DNA of 64,000 bases from Protopterus annectens (lineage: Eukaryota; Chordata; Ceratodontiformes; Protopteridae): positions 1,118,552,907-1,118,616,906 of the forward strand of contig NC_056733.1 in the NCBI RefSeq assembly GCF_019279795.1, given 5' to 3'. Positions 9,668-19,714 of the stretch are shown piece after piece. The translations under genes were made by a program, and so were the position numbers. The notes under the pieces are model-generated. The model did not search any database. It saw only the letters and a program-made list of their open reading frames with translations, and had not been told where the DNA came from. Every line of letters starts with the position of its first letter. Positions within the stretch are counted from its first letter, which is position 1.

Positions 9668-9920
9668 GGCGGCGCAGTGGTGCAGCGGTTAATGCTGTTG
9701 CCTCACAGCAAGAGGTTCTGCGGTTCGATTCTCGGCTGGGGTGCCTTCTGTGTGGAGTTTGCATGTTCTCCCTGCATTCACTTGAGTTTCCTCCGGCTAC
9801 TCCGGTTTCCTTCCATATTCTAAAGACATGCTTCTGGAGCGTTTCTCCCCGGGCCTCCGCTGAAAACAGGATCTGTGGAACCTAGTCGGACTTTCCTGGT
9901 CAACAAATGTTATGTTAATG
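9668..9920 (+). mobile_element. tRNA-derived SINE inserted in DIRS-A1 leader
   Basis: This is a short non-coding retroposon made by LINE machinery from a tRNA-like RNA polymerase III transcript. The tRNA-like head has an A box (tggtgcagcgg, 9679-9689) and a B box (ggttcgattct, 9722-9732). It is followed by a body reading gtgtggagtttgcatgttct, gtttcctccggctac and aagacatgcttc. This head and body are widespread in fish-grade vertebrates. An 8-bp duplication, ttagtttg, stands at 9660-9667 and 9921-9928, so the SINE landed inside an existing DIRS copy. Confidence 0.88.
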
Positions 9921-9928
9921 TTAGTTTG
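9921..9928. repeat. SINE target-site duplication, right
   Basis: ttagtttg, identical to 9660-9667. Confidence 0.75.
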
Positions 9929-10159
9929 TGAGTAGTTTCTTTTTCATAACTCCTTGTATTTCTACCCGCTCCTCCCTCTTCTTGTTGTAAGTAGTATCTA
10001 TCTGTCTCTCCTCTACCATTAGTAGAATGTCCAGTATCATTGTTGGTACCCTCTTTCACTTCTGTTAATTACTGTTAAAAGGTAGTCTTATCGTACCATC
10101 GCTGGTATTTTTCTTTCTTTCTGTTAAAAAAAAAAAATCTTGCTTTCTATATTTCTTTC

Positions 10160-12530
10160 TTGTGTGACTGCTTGAACCTGTTGCAGCAGAACAACAGGAG
10201 AAACTTTCTCCTTCTAAACCCTGTAAGGGCACCTCTGGATTTAAAAGGTGTAAGAAATGTGAGGGCAAAATGCCCAATTCAGACAGGTGTATTGCATTGG
10301 CAAGATACATTTGCAGGAGAACTGTGTGATTTGTCACGGGTTTTTACACATACTTTAATGGAAAGGAAAAACAAATTAATATTAAAAGGACTACTTAAAA
10401 CTGGATTTGGCGAGGCCATTTCTGAGTCCAAAGTGAAAGCTAGTACTTCATCATCTTCCTCTTCTTCTCCCGCCTCAAAGAAAATGTGTTGCTTGGTTCC
10501 AAAATCCTCAGAACTGTCAAGGAAAATAGCTAGACCTTCCTCGGTACCAAAGAGTTTATTGGCACTAGAGGATTTGTCTGTACCATCTATGCTACTAAAT
10601 TGGCTGTGGAGCCAACAGCTTCTTCTTCTGTACCTACTGATATATCGGTACTGAAGCAACTGGGGCTGCCTCCGCTCCCAAGAACATCCTACTCCCCATC
10701 TGTGGAACCATTTAAAGACACTCCTTTTGTGGAAGTGAGACCTCCGAAATCTCCTTCCACTGCATCTATTCTTTGTACTAAGAGCCTCTCAGAGACAGAC
10801 ATTATGAGACTGGTGGATCAACTACTGGTGGTGAGGGGATTGCCATTGGTTCCGAGCCACACCGGCGTCAGAACCGTTCATCCTGTGACACCCCATATCC
10901 TCCTCATCCAACTCTTGCTGAGCCTTTAGAGCCCCTGATCCCGACTCTCCTGGCTCCAACAGTTTCAGTTCCAGTAGCATCTTCATCTCCGGTTCCGAGG
11001 ACCGCCTTGAGTAGCTCTGAGCTGTCGGCTCCAGAGACCTCCCGGGATCGAGACTCTCTGGTCGGGTCCAAGGTGCATGGTACCTTTTCGGTTCCTTCGG
11101 AACCATCTATGTCTCTTGGTGCCTCGGCCTTTGCAGCATCAACCCAGGTTTCTGCTCTGGAGCCAGCTTCCTCGTCACAGGGTGTGACCCCGGTTTCGGG
11201 CTCCCACCCCTGTATGGGGGGGCAGCCTTCTGGATTATGGAGGAAGCTTTGTCTATTGGAGACTCGCAGTCTGTGCCATTCCTGTCAGGACAGATTTCGG
11301 TATCCCCTTGACCTGAGCTACCATCAGTCTCACCCCTGGAGCAGAGAGCACAAAAGTCACAGGTAACACCTACCTTGGTAGTCTCTTCTTTGGATACTTC
11401 CCCAGATCACCCCCCCCCCGATGAAGTCCCTGTGAAAAGAAAGTGCAAGAGGAAGCACTTAGACTCCTTGAAGGAGTCTTTCACTGAAGACACTGATTTT
11501 GATGAAGGAGAAGGCTTCCCCCAGGTCACCCCCTGATGATGTTTCCTTCGGGGACATCCTAGAAATCCTGAAACAGAGGGGTGGGTGGTCCTCCTCCCAA
11601 CTTTCCTTAGACAAATCAGTATACCCGGAGGCTTTTTGTGCTCAACCCTGTACTTCTTGGATCTCTCCACCCGCTGATGATCTCATTAAATTGATTGCTC
11701 AGTGGGAGTGGAAGATGCCCAATGCCATAGAGCCAATCCCTAAGAGACCTGGTCGAGTATAATCAGCCCCCAAAGAGGAACCACATTGGGCCAAAGAAAT
11801 TCCTGTTGACGCCATGGTGGTAGTGGCAGCCACCAGAAAGGAACTTGCCGAAGAAAGTCCTACTATCCATCCTCCTAACAAGGAGTCTAGGACTTTGGAT
11901 AGATTTGGGAAATGCATTTATGCTTCATCGACCTTTGCTCTAAGGTCCTTGAATTATATGGTGCGCATTACAAGACTGCAGAGGGATCTGATCAAGGAGC
12001 TTTCAGATACCCTTGAAAGAGCAGTGGATGAAGGGGTACGAGATAAAGTTACTTCTCAGCTTGTAACCCTAGAAGCAATTTCTAACTCATCCATGAGGCT
12101 TGTTGCCTATGAAGCTGAAGGGACAACTAGGGCAGCGGGTTCAGGCATAGTCATTAAAAGGCATTCCTGGATGCACTTGTGCAAATTTGTAGAGCCATTT
12201 AAAGCGTCATTCGTCAATGTTTCATTTGACAGATCTTCCCTGTTTGGTCCCAAGGTAAAAGATACCCTAGCCAGATGTGAAAAGGATGGTAAAACCCTTT
12301 CTGCCATTGGCATACATTTCTCCACTCCTCAGAGACATTATTCTAGGAACCAGAGAAATGGGAGACTGTGGTTTAAAAAATCCAAAGGGCTTTTCCTGGA
12401 TTCACGAGGCAAAGACTTCCTCGGGTCACAGGGGGCAAGCAATGGAAGATGCAGCCCTAGAGGTAGAAATGGACCGCAGAATCAGGGATCCAGAGAGACC
12501 TTCTCTGGAGCTTCCTACCAGCACCCCTGA
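10160..12530 (+). pseudogene. DIRS-A1 Gag-like ORF1, broken
   Basis: This is the structural protein that would package DIRS RNA. The N-terminal part reads ERKNKLILKGLLKTGF near 10365, as in A2 and A3. A Pro/Ser/Thr-rich middle carries several stops. The conserved part starts with RSPPDDVSFGDILEILKQRG near 11515. It continues from 11814 with DRFGKCIYASSTFALRSLNY, then TRLQRDLIKELSDTL, IKRHSWMHLCKF and SLFGPKVKDTL. The last open frame runs 11814-12530 (238 residues) and overlaps the start of the polymerase frame. A run of ten C sits at 11410-11419. Interrupted by at least three stops or frame changes. Confidence 0.78.
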
Positions 12531-13527
12531 ATGGGTGCCCAATTGCCCGCCTCTGGAGGCATTTGGAGGACAACTTTCTCTGCACCAATCTGCCTGGCAA
12601 ATGTTAACAATGGACAAATGGGTGCAGGGAATCATATCCAGAGGTTACCAAATTCCTCTGCCACAACCTCCAAAGCCCCAGAAAAAACTCCCAGACATAC
12701 CACCCAGTCTCAGTGAAGCAGCAGTTTTAAAAATTCAAAAACTGCTAAACAAAAGAGTTATCCAGAAAGTCCCATCAGACCAGAAAGGATCCAGATTTCA
12801 CTCATGAGTCTTTTTAGTGCCCAAGAAAATAGGGGACTGGGGACCCATCTTGGATCGCAGCCAATTCAACAAGGCAGTTCAATAAACCAAATTTCGGATG
12901 GTCATGGTTCAGTCGATACTTTCATTCCTGGAAAAAGACGAGTGGATATGCTCTATCGACCTCCAAGACGCTTATTACCACATAAAAATGGAAAAGAGCT
13001 TGAAGAGGTTTTTGAGCTCCAAGAAGTTTTTGCACTTCCAGCTGGGTGCCAGTCATTTCCAATTCAGAGCACTGCCCTTTGGACTCACCACAGCCCCCAG
13101 GGTGTTTACCAAATGCATGGCAGTGGTAGTAGCTCATCTGAGACTGCAAGGGTTTCGAGTATTTACATATCTCGATGACTGGCTTCTCTCCGCTGCCACC
13201 ATGCATCAATTAGAACGGGCAAGAGATTACACCATACATCTCTGTGCATCTCTGGAAATAACTATAAAGTTCGAAAAGTCCGCACTTCAACCCACTGAAA
13301 AACTGGACTTCATTGGAGCCCACTTAGACACTGCCTCAGGAATTGCATCTCTCCCTCCAGAAAGGCTACAAAGCATAAGATCACAGGTCAGTCAATTGCT
13401 ACACAGTGACAAAGTTCCAGCAAAATTAGTTCTTCAAACCTTACGTTCCAGGGCAGCAGCAATCATGCTAGTCCCCTTGGTGAGATATCACATTCGAATA
13501 TTACAATGGCTACTAGTGTTCCAATAG
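12440..13527 (+). pseudogene. DIRS-A1 reverse transcriptase, one long open part
   Basis: The frame opens before 12530 with MDKWVQGIISRGYQIPL near 12610, then PSDQKGSRF and a stop at about 12805. From 12898 to 13527 a 209-residue open frame carries the catalytic core: SIDLQDAYYHI (motif A), LPFGLTTAPRVFTK (motif B) and TYLDDWLL (motif C with both aspartates), then DFIGAHLD and RYHIRILQW. The core active-site residues are all present in this copy, unlike A2 and A3. The gene is still interrupted upstream and in RNase H. Confidence 0.82.
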
Positions 13528-14345
13528 TCTTTCATTTACCAACCAATGTCTCAAGTAATTCTGATTACCAATCATTGCAAGCACAACCTGTTGTGGTAGC
13601 AACATTCCAGCCAAATTCTCATGGGTCGTCCTTTCATTCTCCCCCAGCCCCAAGCCACAGTGACCACGGATGCCTCCCAGACCGGGTGGGGGGCATTATC
13701 TGAGAAGGACAATCTAAGGCATGTAGTCCCAATTGGAGGCCAACTTGCACGTCATTGTACTACAGATGAGGGTAGTGCTGTTAGCATTGCAAGCATTCCA
13801 AGATGTCCTCTCTCTAGGAATAGTAGTGATTCAGACAGACAATATGTCTGTAGTCTGATACATAAGTAAACAAACAAGGGGGAACCATATCTTACCCGTT
13901 GTGTCGAGAAGCATTCAGAGTTTGGCAATGGGTGATTTCTTCCAACAACTTTCTTATAGCAGCACACATTCCGGGGAGTTCCAACGTGATATCAGACAAA
14001 TTGAGCAGAACTGTTCCGTTGCCTCACGAGTGGTCTCTCAACCCAGCAGTGACAACATTTTTCACCACTGTGGCCACCCTTGCTGTGATCTATTTGCTTG
14101 TCCTCTAAACAACAAGTGCAGAAGTTACTTTGCCCTAATCCCCCTTCATGGGAAGTCACCTAGAGACGCTCTTCTCCTGCTTGGCCTACCAGTCTGCTTT
14201 ACGCCTTTCCCCCATTTCCTCTCATTTCACAGTTGCTGAAGAAAGCCAAAAGGATTGGAAAACTCAGTAATCCTCATTGCCCCCCTTCTGGCCTTGATAA
14301 GTTTGGTTTTCCTTCCTGTGGCTTCATTTGATTTGGAAACCATGG
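13528..14345 (+). pseudogene. DIRS-A1 RNase H and methyltransferase-like segment, broken
   Basis: TTDASQTGWGAL near 13655 gives the first RNase H aspartate. A frame change follows, and the TDN word appears as IQTDNMSVV near 13835 beside ISKQTRGNHILP. The ADDLSR-like word is lost to shifts (ISDKLSRT near 13990). HEWSLNP near 14025 starts the methyltransferase-like part, which is then broken by stops. It follows the reverse transcriptase directly. Confidence 0.7.
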
Positions 14346-14439
14346 ATTCTGGACCCAGTTCCAGATATAGTGTCTCATCCGGAGACCATGGTGCATCCAA
14401 ATCTCCAAAACCTCAAGTTTACTGCATGGCTTCTCCAGT

Positions 14440-15611
14440 TCCCATGATTGCCAGGCATCCTTCTCTTTCCTCACCTGTCTGACAGATTATTATCTCTCAC
14501 CACAAATCGTCTACAAGGAAATTACACCAAAGCAAATGAGAAAAATTTGCCAGATGGGCTCTAGACAATGGAACAGATCCATATTCAAGTTGTCTCCTTC
14601 TCTTTCTTCCCCTGTCCGACAGATTATTATTGCTCACCACAAATTGTCTACAAGGAAATTATACCAAAGCAAATGGGAAAAATGTGCTGGATGGGCTCTA
14701 GACAATGGAATAGATCCATATTCAAGTCCTATCCACAAGGTATTACATTTTTAGCTGTACTTTACCAGTTGGGTTACTCTATGTCAATGATTAAAGTGCA
14801 TCTAGTTGCGATTTCAAACTTCCATACAGGACTGGAAGGTGCTCCTCTGATGTCACACAAACTGTGTAAAGCATTGCTAAAAGGTCTTCTAATGCTAATA
14901 TCTCCATTTAAGAACTTTTCCCTCCTTGGGATTTAACTATGGTCCTTCAGGCCCTGATCCAGAACCCCTTTGAACCATCGGCAACTTGTGACTTAAAATA
15001 TCTGTCCTGGAAAACTCTATTTTTGGTGGCTATCACTTCTGCCAAAAAAGTCGCAGAACTTCAGGCCCTGTCGTGCCAACCTCCTTACTTAATTTTTCAT
15101 AAAGATAAAGTTGAGCTTTGAACCAATCCTTCCTTTTTGCCCAAGGTTGTATCCAAACCTAATGTTTATCAGACTTTGCAGCTACCATTCTTTTTCCCAT
15201 ATTTTTTGAACAAGGGAGAATATGCTCTCCATCCTCTTGACATGCACAGGCAACTACGTTTTTATCTTCACAGGACTAAAGTATTTAGAAAATCAAACCA
15301 AATTTTTGTGGCATTTTCTTCTCTCCACCTAGGTAACCCAGTTTTTAAGGTTACCTTGGCCAAGTGGCTTAGAGACTGCATCACCTTCATTTATCATTCT
15401 AAAGGACTCCAGCTCTGAAAAACAGTTCAAGTCCAGTCTACAAGAGCAGTAGCTACTTCTGCAGTCTTTCATCCCAGAGCTTCTTTAGATGACATTTGTG
15501 CAGCAGACACTTGGTCTTCTCATCATACCTTCATCGCGCATTACAAATTAGATCAGGTCTCGAGGGGACGAGCATCCTTTGGCTCTATAGTGCTTAGGAA
15601 TATTCTTCCGT
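14440..15611 (+). pseudogene. DIRS-A1 tyrosine recombinase, broken
   Basis: The N-terminal core is disrupted by a 137-bp tandem duplication (14461-14597 and from 14598) that repeats SSPV, STRKLYQSKWEKCAGWALDN. Further on, FLVAITSAKKVAELQALS near 15025 stands where DIRS-B1 has SxRVSELQAL, so the first catalytic arginine reads as lysine. The second box reads VQSTRAVATS near 15430, with glutamine in place of histidine. The terminal word TFIAHYKL near 15530 keeps the tyrosine. Two catalytic positions are lost, so it is inactive. Confidence 0.78.
14461..14725 (+). repeat. 137-bp tandem duplication inside DIRS-A1 recombinase
   Basis: Two units starting ttctctttcc (14461) and ttctctttct (14598) both run through gacagattattat, ctacaaggaaatta and ggctctagacaatgg. 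They end at gatccatattcaag. The unit length of 137 is not a multiple of three, so the duplication shifts the frame. Confidence 0.85.
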
Positions 15612-15644
15612 GAGACCTCCCGAGGCTAAAGTAGCTGGGGACTC

Positions 15645-15735
15645 TGTCCCACTATCAAGGATTGAGTGAAGATAAAGAAGTTATGTCCTACCATAATGTT
15701 CCATCTATGTTGTTGATCTTCACCAATCCTTGACA
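15645..15735 (+). repeat. Internal complementary region of DIRS-A1
   Basis: gtcccactatcaaggattga is complementary to the left end (near 9475). From about 15673, aagaagttatgtcctaccat through ccaatccttgaca is complementary to the right end (16005-16063). The two halves are joined head to tail, as expected for a template that lets the linear cDNA be circularised. Confidence 0.8.
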
Positions 15736-15789
15736 TCCCCACCCTCCGTCGCCCTTCCTGAGACTCTTAGTAGACCGAATTTAAACTAT

Positions 15790-16063
15790 GGCTAGCTTTC
15801 CTTTAAGGACTCGTATTTGGCCTCAATTAATCTAATCATCATGAATTTTTGACCTCTCACGTGTGACTGCCACTCCTCAGCAAACTCAATCTGAAGTAAT
15901 CTCTGTGAGGAGCATAATGGGTAGAGCCTGGCTCGAGTGTTTTGAGAATGCGAGCTGATGTAAACGGCTGTCTTAGTTCTGTGGTTCGGAACCGAACCCA
16001 CTGTCAAGGATTGGTGAAGATCAACAACACAGATGGAATGTTATGGTAAGGCATAACTTCTTT
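15790..16063 (+). repeat. Right inverted terminal repeat of DIRS-A1
   Basis: Inverse of the left repeat, containing agtaatctctgtgaggagca, gaaccgaacccactgtca and the terminal tggtaaggcataacttc. Confidence 0.75.
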
Positions 16064-16257
16064 TTTACACTACTAGTTTTTCTGAGCCCCTCCTTAGTAC
16101 ATCATTTTCCCCCACACTAGTGGCTGTCCACTTTGTATCCAAAGATCTGCCATAATGGTTGGTATAATTCTTCAGGTAGCGCAACCCTATACCAGAGCTT
16201 ACATAGGCTGATAATCAAGAGTTTGCTGTAATCATATGCATTTATCCTACTATGTTC
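16064..16257. other. Unassigned spacer
   Basis: I see no repeat or coding similarity between the DIRS-A1 right end and the truncated LINE. Confidence 0.3.
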
Positions 16258-17309
16258 TCCACATTAATCCCTATGTCACCCAATGGGTTGCTAAATGGCT
16301 TACTGATAGAACCCACACTGTAAAAGTAGCCGACTCCAAATCCAGCTCCAGACAAGTGACAAGTGGAGTACCTCAGGGTTCAGTCCTGGGGCCGCTCTTG
16401 TTTGGCATCTACTTCTCTGAAGTACAGGTCAACACTAAGGGACTCTGGCTAACAAAGTTTGCAGATGACTGCAAACTGGGAGCCATTATTGAAAACCCAA
16501 ATGATGTGGATACTCTACAAAAGGGCCTTACAGAAACAGATGCTTGGTGCCAGAGCCATGGGCTCAAGCTCATTGCCAAGAAATGTATTGTTATCCCCTC
16601 TGGGAAAAAACATGTATCCATGAATTACCATATAGGTAGCAGTACACTAAACACAGAAAGTGTGATAAGAGACTTAGGTACACAGGTGGACAGTGGTCTC
16701 ACCTTCGATAACCACATCGCCACAACAGTCAGGAAATCCTTCTATGTGGCACACCTCATCACGAAGGGCTTTTCATCCAGAAAAAAGGAGGTCATTGTCC
16801 CACTGTACTCATCCCTCATTAGACCCATTATAGAATACAACGCCCCATTTGGTATGTACATCTCAAGACATCTGCAACAACTGGAAAGGCCTCAGAAATA
16901 CCTCACTAAAAGAATCACAGGCCTAAAGCAGATGCCCTACGCTGACCACCTTAAAAAACTCCAGCTATACTCTGTCGCATATTGTCGACTCAGAGGCGAT
17001 CTCTGCTTAACATACAAGGCCATGTCAAACCCAGAGCTGTTGGACATGCTACACTTTAAGAAATCCCAATCCCTCAGAGCTGCACGCTCCAGGGATCTAA
17101 ACCTTGTCATCACAATAAACAAAACATGCTGGAGGGATAGGTTCCTGACCCAGAGACTCCTCAGACTCTGGAATAGATTGCCCATACATGTCAAGCAGAG
17201 TGCCTCTTTGGACCTCTTCAAGAGGAACCTTGACGATTGGATGGGAGAAAGGAAATTCACCCCAGGGATCACGTCAGTCGCCCTGCTAGACAGGGGTCCA
17301 GGAAAGTAA
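16236..17309 (+). CDS. CR1/L2-like LINE reverse transcriptase C-terminal part (open, truncated)
   Basis: This is an open frame of 357 residues with no internal stop. The first seven or so codons lie outside the LINE match. GVPQGSVLGPLLFGIYFSE is the motif B region, and KFADDCKLGAI holds the FADD catalytic aspartates. Beyond these come RDLGTQVDSGLTFDNH, PIIEYNAPFGMYI, KRITGLKQMPYADHL, RLRGDLCLTYKAMS and WRDRFLTQRLLRLWNRLP. The last group is the typical C-terminal tail of CR1/L2 proteins. Motif A and the endonuclease are missing through 5' truncation, so it cannot be active. The lack of stops suggests it is one of the younger insertions here. Confidence 0.85.
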   Translation: MHLSYYVLHINPYVTQWVAKWLTDRTHTVKVADSKSSSRQVTSGVPQGSVLGPLLFGIYFSEVQVNTKGLWLTKFADDCKLGAIIENPNDVDTLQKGLTETDAWCQSHGLKLIAKKCIVIPSGKKHVSMNYHIGSSTLNTESVIRDLGTQVDSGLTFDNHIATTVRKSFYVAHLITKGFSSRKKEVIVPLYSSLIRPIIEYNAPFGMYISRHLQQLERPQKYLTKRITGLKQMPYADHLKKLQLYSVAYCRLRGDLCLTYKAMSNPELLDMLHFKKSQSLRAARSRDLNLVITINKTCWRDRFLTQRLLRLWNRLPIHVKQSASLDLFKRNLDDWMGERKFTPGITSVALLDRGPGK

Positions 17310-17395
17310 ATAATGTGGGAAGAAATTGCTAGGGAATTGTTATGGCTAGGCTTGTATAGGCCCTAGGGCTGATAGCCTAGTACCAACCTATGAAC
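16258..17395 (+). mobile_element. CR1/L2-like LINE, 5' truncated (CR1-a)
   Basis: This is the 3' 1.1 kb of a LINE of the CR1/L2 group, starting within the reverse transcriptase at NPYVTQWVAKWL. It shares that wording with copies at 46350 and 51850. It ends in a short 3' tail that can fold: ctaggc near 17345 and gcctag near 17375 pair around gccctagggc, and the element stops at ctatgaac. There is no poly(A), as is usual for CR1-group elements. Confidence 0.85.
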
Positions 17396-17849
17396 ATAAA
17401 ATGTACAGTATGTTCTAGATTTTCACCATAACCTCCAAAGCCTAGGTTTGGTCATCTGCATGAACCTTGTATGAAAAATAACCCCAATCTCAGAGGTGGA
17501 ATATTCAGAAGCATGTTGTGACAGCGCTTACACAGCCATCAGTCTGTATGACCTGGTATAGTGGAACTGGTGTACATTTTATGATAATGGCCTGTCTCAT
17601 AGGCCTAGCTAATAGGTAATGAAATACAAATAAGAACACAAAACTATTTAGATGGATCCAACCGACCTCATAGGAAATACCTAAGGGGCTAGAATACTGA
17701 TCCTGGGTAATGCTATACTTGTAAAATTGGGCAATGAGCCCTTGACATTACCTTCAGCCTGTTGGTGTGGTATTATAAATGAGTTAGCAGTAAGGATTTG
17801 TGACTAGTTTACATCAGCCATATGCTCAGTATACCTATTCCACAGTGTC
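17396..17849. other. Unassigned intron-like sequence
   Basis: No coding or repeat signature recognised on either strand. Confidence 0.3.
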
Positions 17850-18100
17850 TATTTGTGCTTAAAAATTTACCCTTTTTCAAGGTGTAGCTCTTCACTTCCA
17901 TTTCTCCCATGTTGTCTGCCATTTTTTAACTTCCACTATATTGAGTTTCTTCTCCTGTTTCCAGAGTTTAGTTATTACCTTCTTTGTTATAATTATTATC
18001 AGAAAAAGGAGAGCTGCCTCATGTTTTTGTTGTCTCTTCCTTGTCTCAGCTTAATAGCAGCATTTCCTTTGCTGCCCACTGACCCCCGTTATCATTCTTT

Positions 18101-18898
18101 CTACATCCTGCTTAAACTGCTGGAGCTCCCAGCATTGCCAGATGATGTGTTCCCAAGTGTCTTGCTTCCCACATCTACATATCCAGCGTCATCTGAATAG
18201 CTGCAGAAACATTTTGCTGAGCCTACAAGGTTTGTAAAATTACCAATGGAGACATTTCTGTGCAGAAATCCTAAAATATATTTTGTTGCATATATCTGAG
18301 CCAAGGCAATTTTATCCCATTTTGCTCTAGTCACATCATCAAAACCTCTCACCTTCCAGCCCCTCTCCATTGGGAAATTATTGTGGACCATACCTTCTCT
18401 CAGTGCTTTGTATAATCTACTTATCAGTCTACGTCTGATAGCAGTAAGTGTTCTTGGTTCTACTGAAATATTCATCAAAGCCAGGTTGTTATAATATTCC
18501 AGGCCCCCACTTCATATTTTTTCAGTGTAGAGATTAATCTCATGAAATTCAAAACAGTCTACTTCCCTAAGGTTAAATTCTGGTTTTATTAATTGCCAGC
18601 CCATAACCATTTGCTATCAGAAGTGAGGGCCTGCAAATGTTTGGGACATTCTTCTGAGCATGCTCTGTACCAGCTCTTAAATGGTAGTCAGTTGGCAAGA
18701 CCATTTTACACCAAGGAGCAAAAGCCTCCAATGCGTTGTCTTTTGAACGTTTCTCCACATCTCCAACCCCTGTTTTTCCCATCTTACCTCTGTCTGTGCC
18801 CATAGTAGCCTCTTCCAGTTAATTTTATATTCTTCATTTTGAATCAAGGCTACTGCTCTCAGTTGTGTTGCCATGAAATAGCTCTCACGGTCTGGCAT
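18101..18898 (-). pseudogene. L1-I ORF2 C-terminal region
   Basis: The minus strand reads ATQLRAVALIQNEEYKINWK near 18865, like the AAQLR word of L1 C-termini. ARKWDKIALAQIYATKYIL-type wording lies near 18290 and CFCSYSDDAGYVDVGSKTLG near 18190, equivalent to the CWRC...H.W.C..... cysteine region, though its cysteines are only partly kept. Several frames are needed to follow it. Confidence 0.6.
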
Positions 18899-19215
18899 TC
18901 CTTGACCCCCTTTCTCAAAAGGTTATCTTGTCCAACTGAATCCTTTCCATTTTACCCTCCCAGAAGAATCTTTTCATTTCTGTCTCTCAGACTGTCTTCA
19001 TATTTCCTTCCAAAGAAAAGAAATATGATTGTCCCCCCCCCTTATATGTTGTAATACAAACATTTTAACTGTTTCTTGTCATCCTCTTCCATATATGACA
19101 TTTCCCATCTGCACAAAGTAGCTATTATTTTCTGGACCACCTCCTCCATTTCCCTAACACCTTTATTTATTAACATAATTTATAACCCAACCCCACCAGG
19201 TACTTTAATCTCTGA

Positions 19216-19344
19216 TATCCCCATATGTAAGGATAGTTATGTGTCAGTTCAAGTGTTGGTATCCCCATATGTAAGGATAGTTTTGTGTCAAACGTTGGTG
19301 TCCCCATATGTAAGGATATTTCTGTATCAGTTCAAATGTTGGTT
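19216..19344. repeat. Three tandem units of about 43-45 bp inside L1-I
   Basis: Units begin atccccatatgtaaggatag at 19216 and 19261, and gtccccatatgtaaggatat near 19301. Each ends in a gttggt-like word. They lie in the antisense L1 reverse transcriptase and probably arose locally by unequal exchange or slippage. Confidence 0.8.
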
Positions 19345-19714
19345 GAAAGTTAATGACTATAGCTGTAATCTTACCTTCATTTATCTTGTAGCCTGAAATT
19401 TGCCCAAATGTCCTCGATTCTGAATATCCTTGTCAGGGTTATTGATATATAGTAAGACATTGTCTGCACGTAACAAGATTGTTTCCTGTGTAATTCCCAT
19501 CTGTACCCTTCAGTGTTGATTTGCTTTACTCACTATTCCAAGGGTTTGAGATGTAAGGCAAAGAGTAGGGTGACAGCTGGCATCCTTGCCTAACTCCTGT
19601 CTTAATGTAAATTTCCTTTAAGGTTTCCCCAGCACATTTTATCATAGCAGTAGAGCCTTTATTTATATTAAATATGACTTCTGTCCAATTCAAGGGTCAT
19701 CTATATGTTTTGAG

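Larger units (their letters stand above)
9461..16063 (+). mobile_element. DIRS-like retrotransposon A1
   Basis: This is a near full-length DIRS-type element of family A, about 6.6 kb including a nested SINE. The left end (atctgatgtcaatcctcact) and right end (gttatggtaaggcataac) are each complementary to half of an internal region at 15645-15735, as the DIRS model requires. Coding order is Gag, reverse transcriptase, RNase H, methyltransferase-like segment and tyrosine recombinase. There are no direct target repeats, as usual for tyrosine-recombinase insertion. Many stops and an internal 137-bp duplication show it is dead. Confidence 0.85.

Noticed and set aside
9668..9740. Possible tRNA gene with A and B boxes
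   Set aside because: The head does not complete a cloverleaf and is followed by a known type of SINE body with flanking target duplications.
19216..19344. CRISPR-like array
   Set aside because: Three head-to-tail units with no distinct spacers, in a vertebrate genome.
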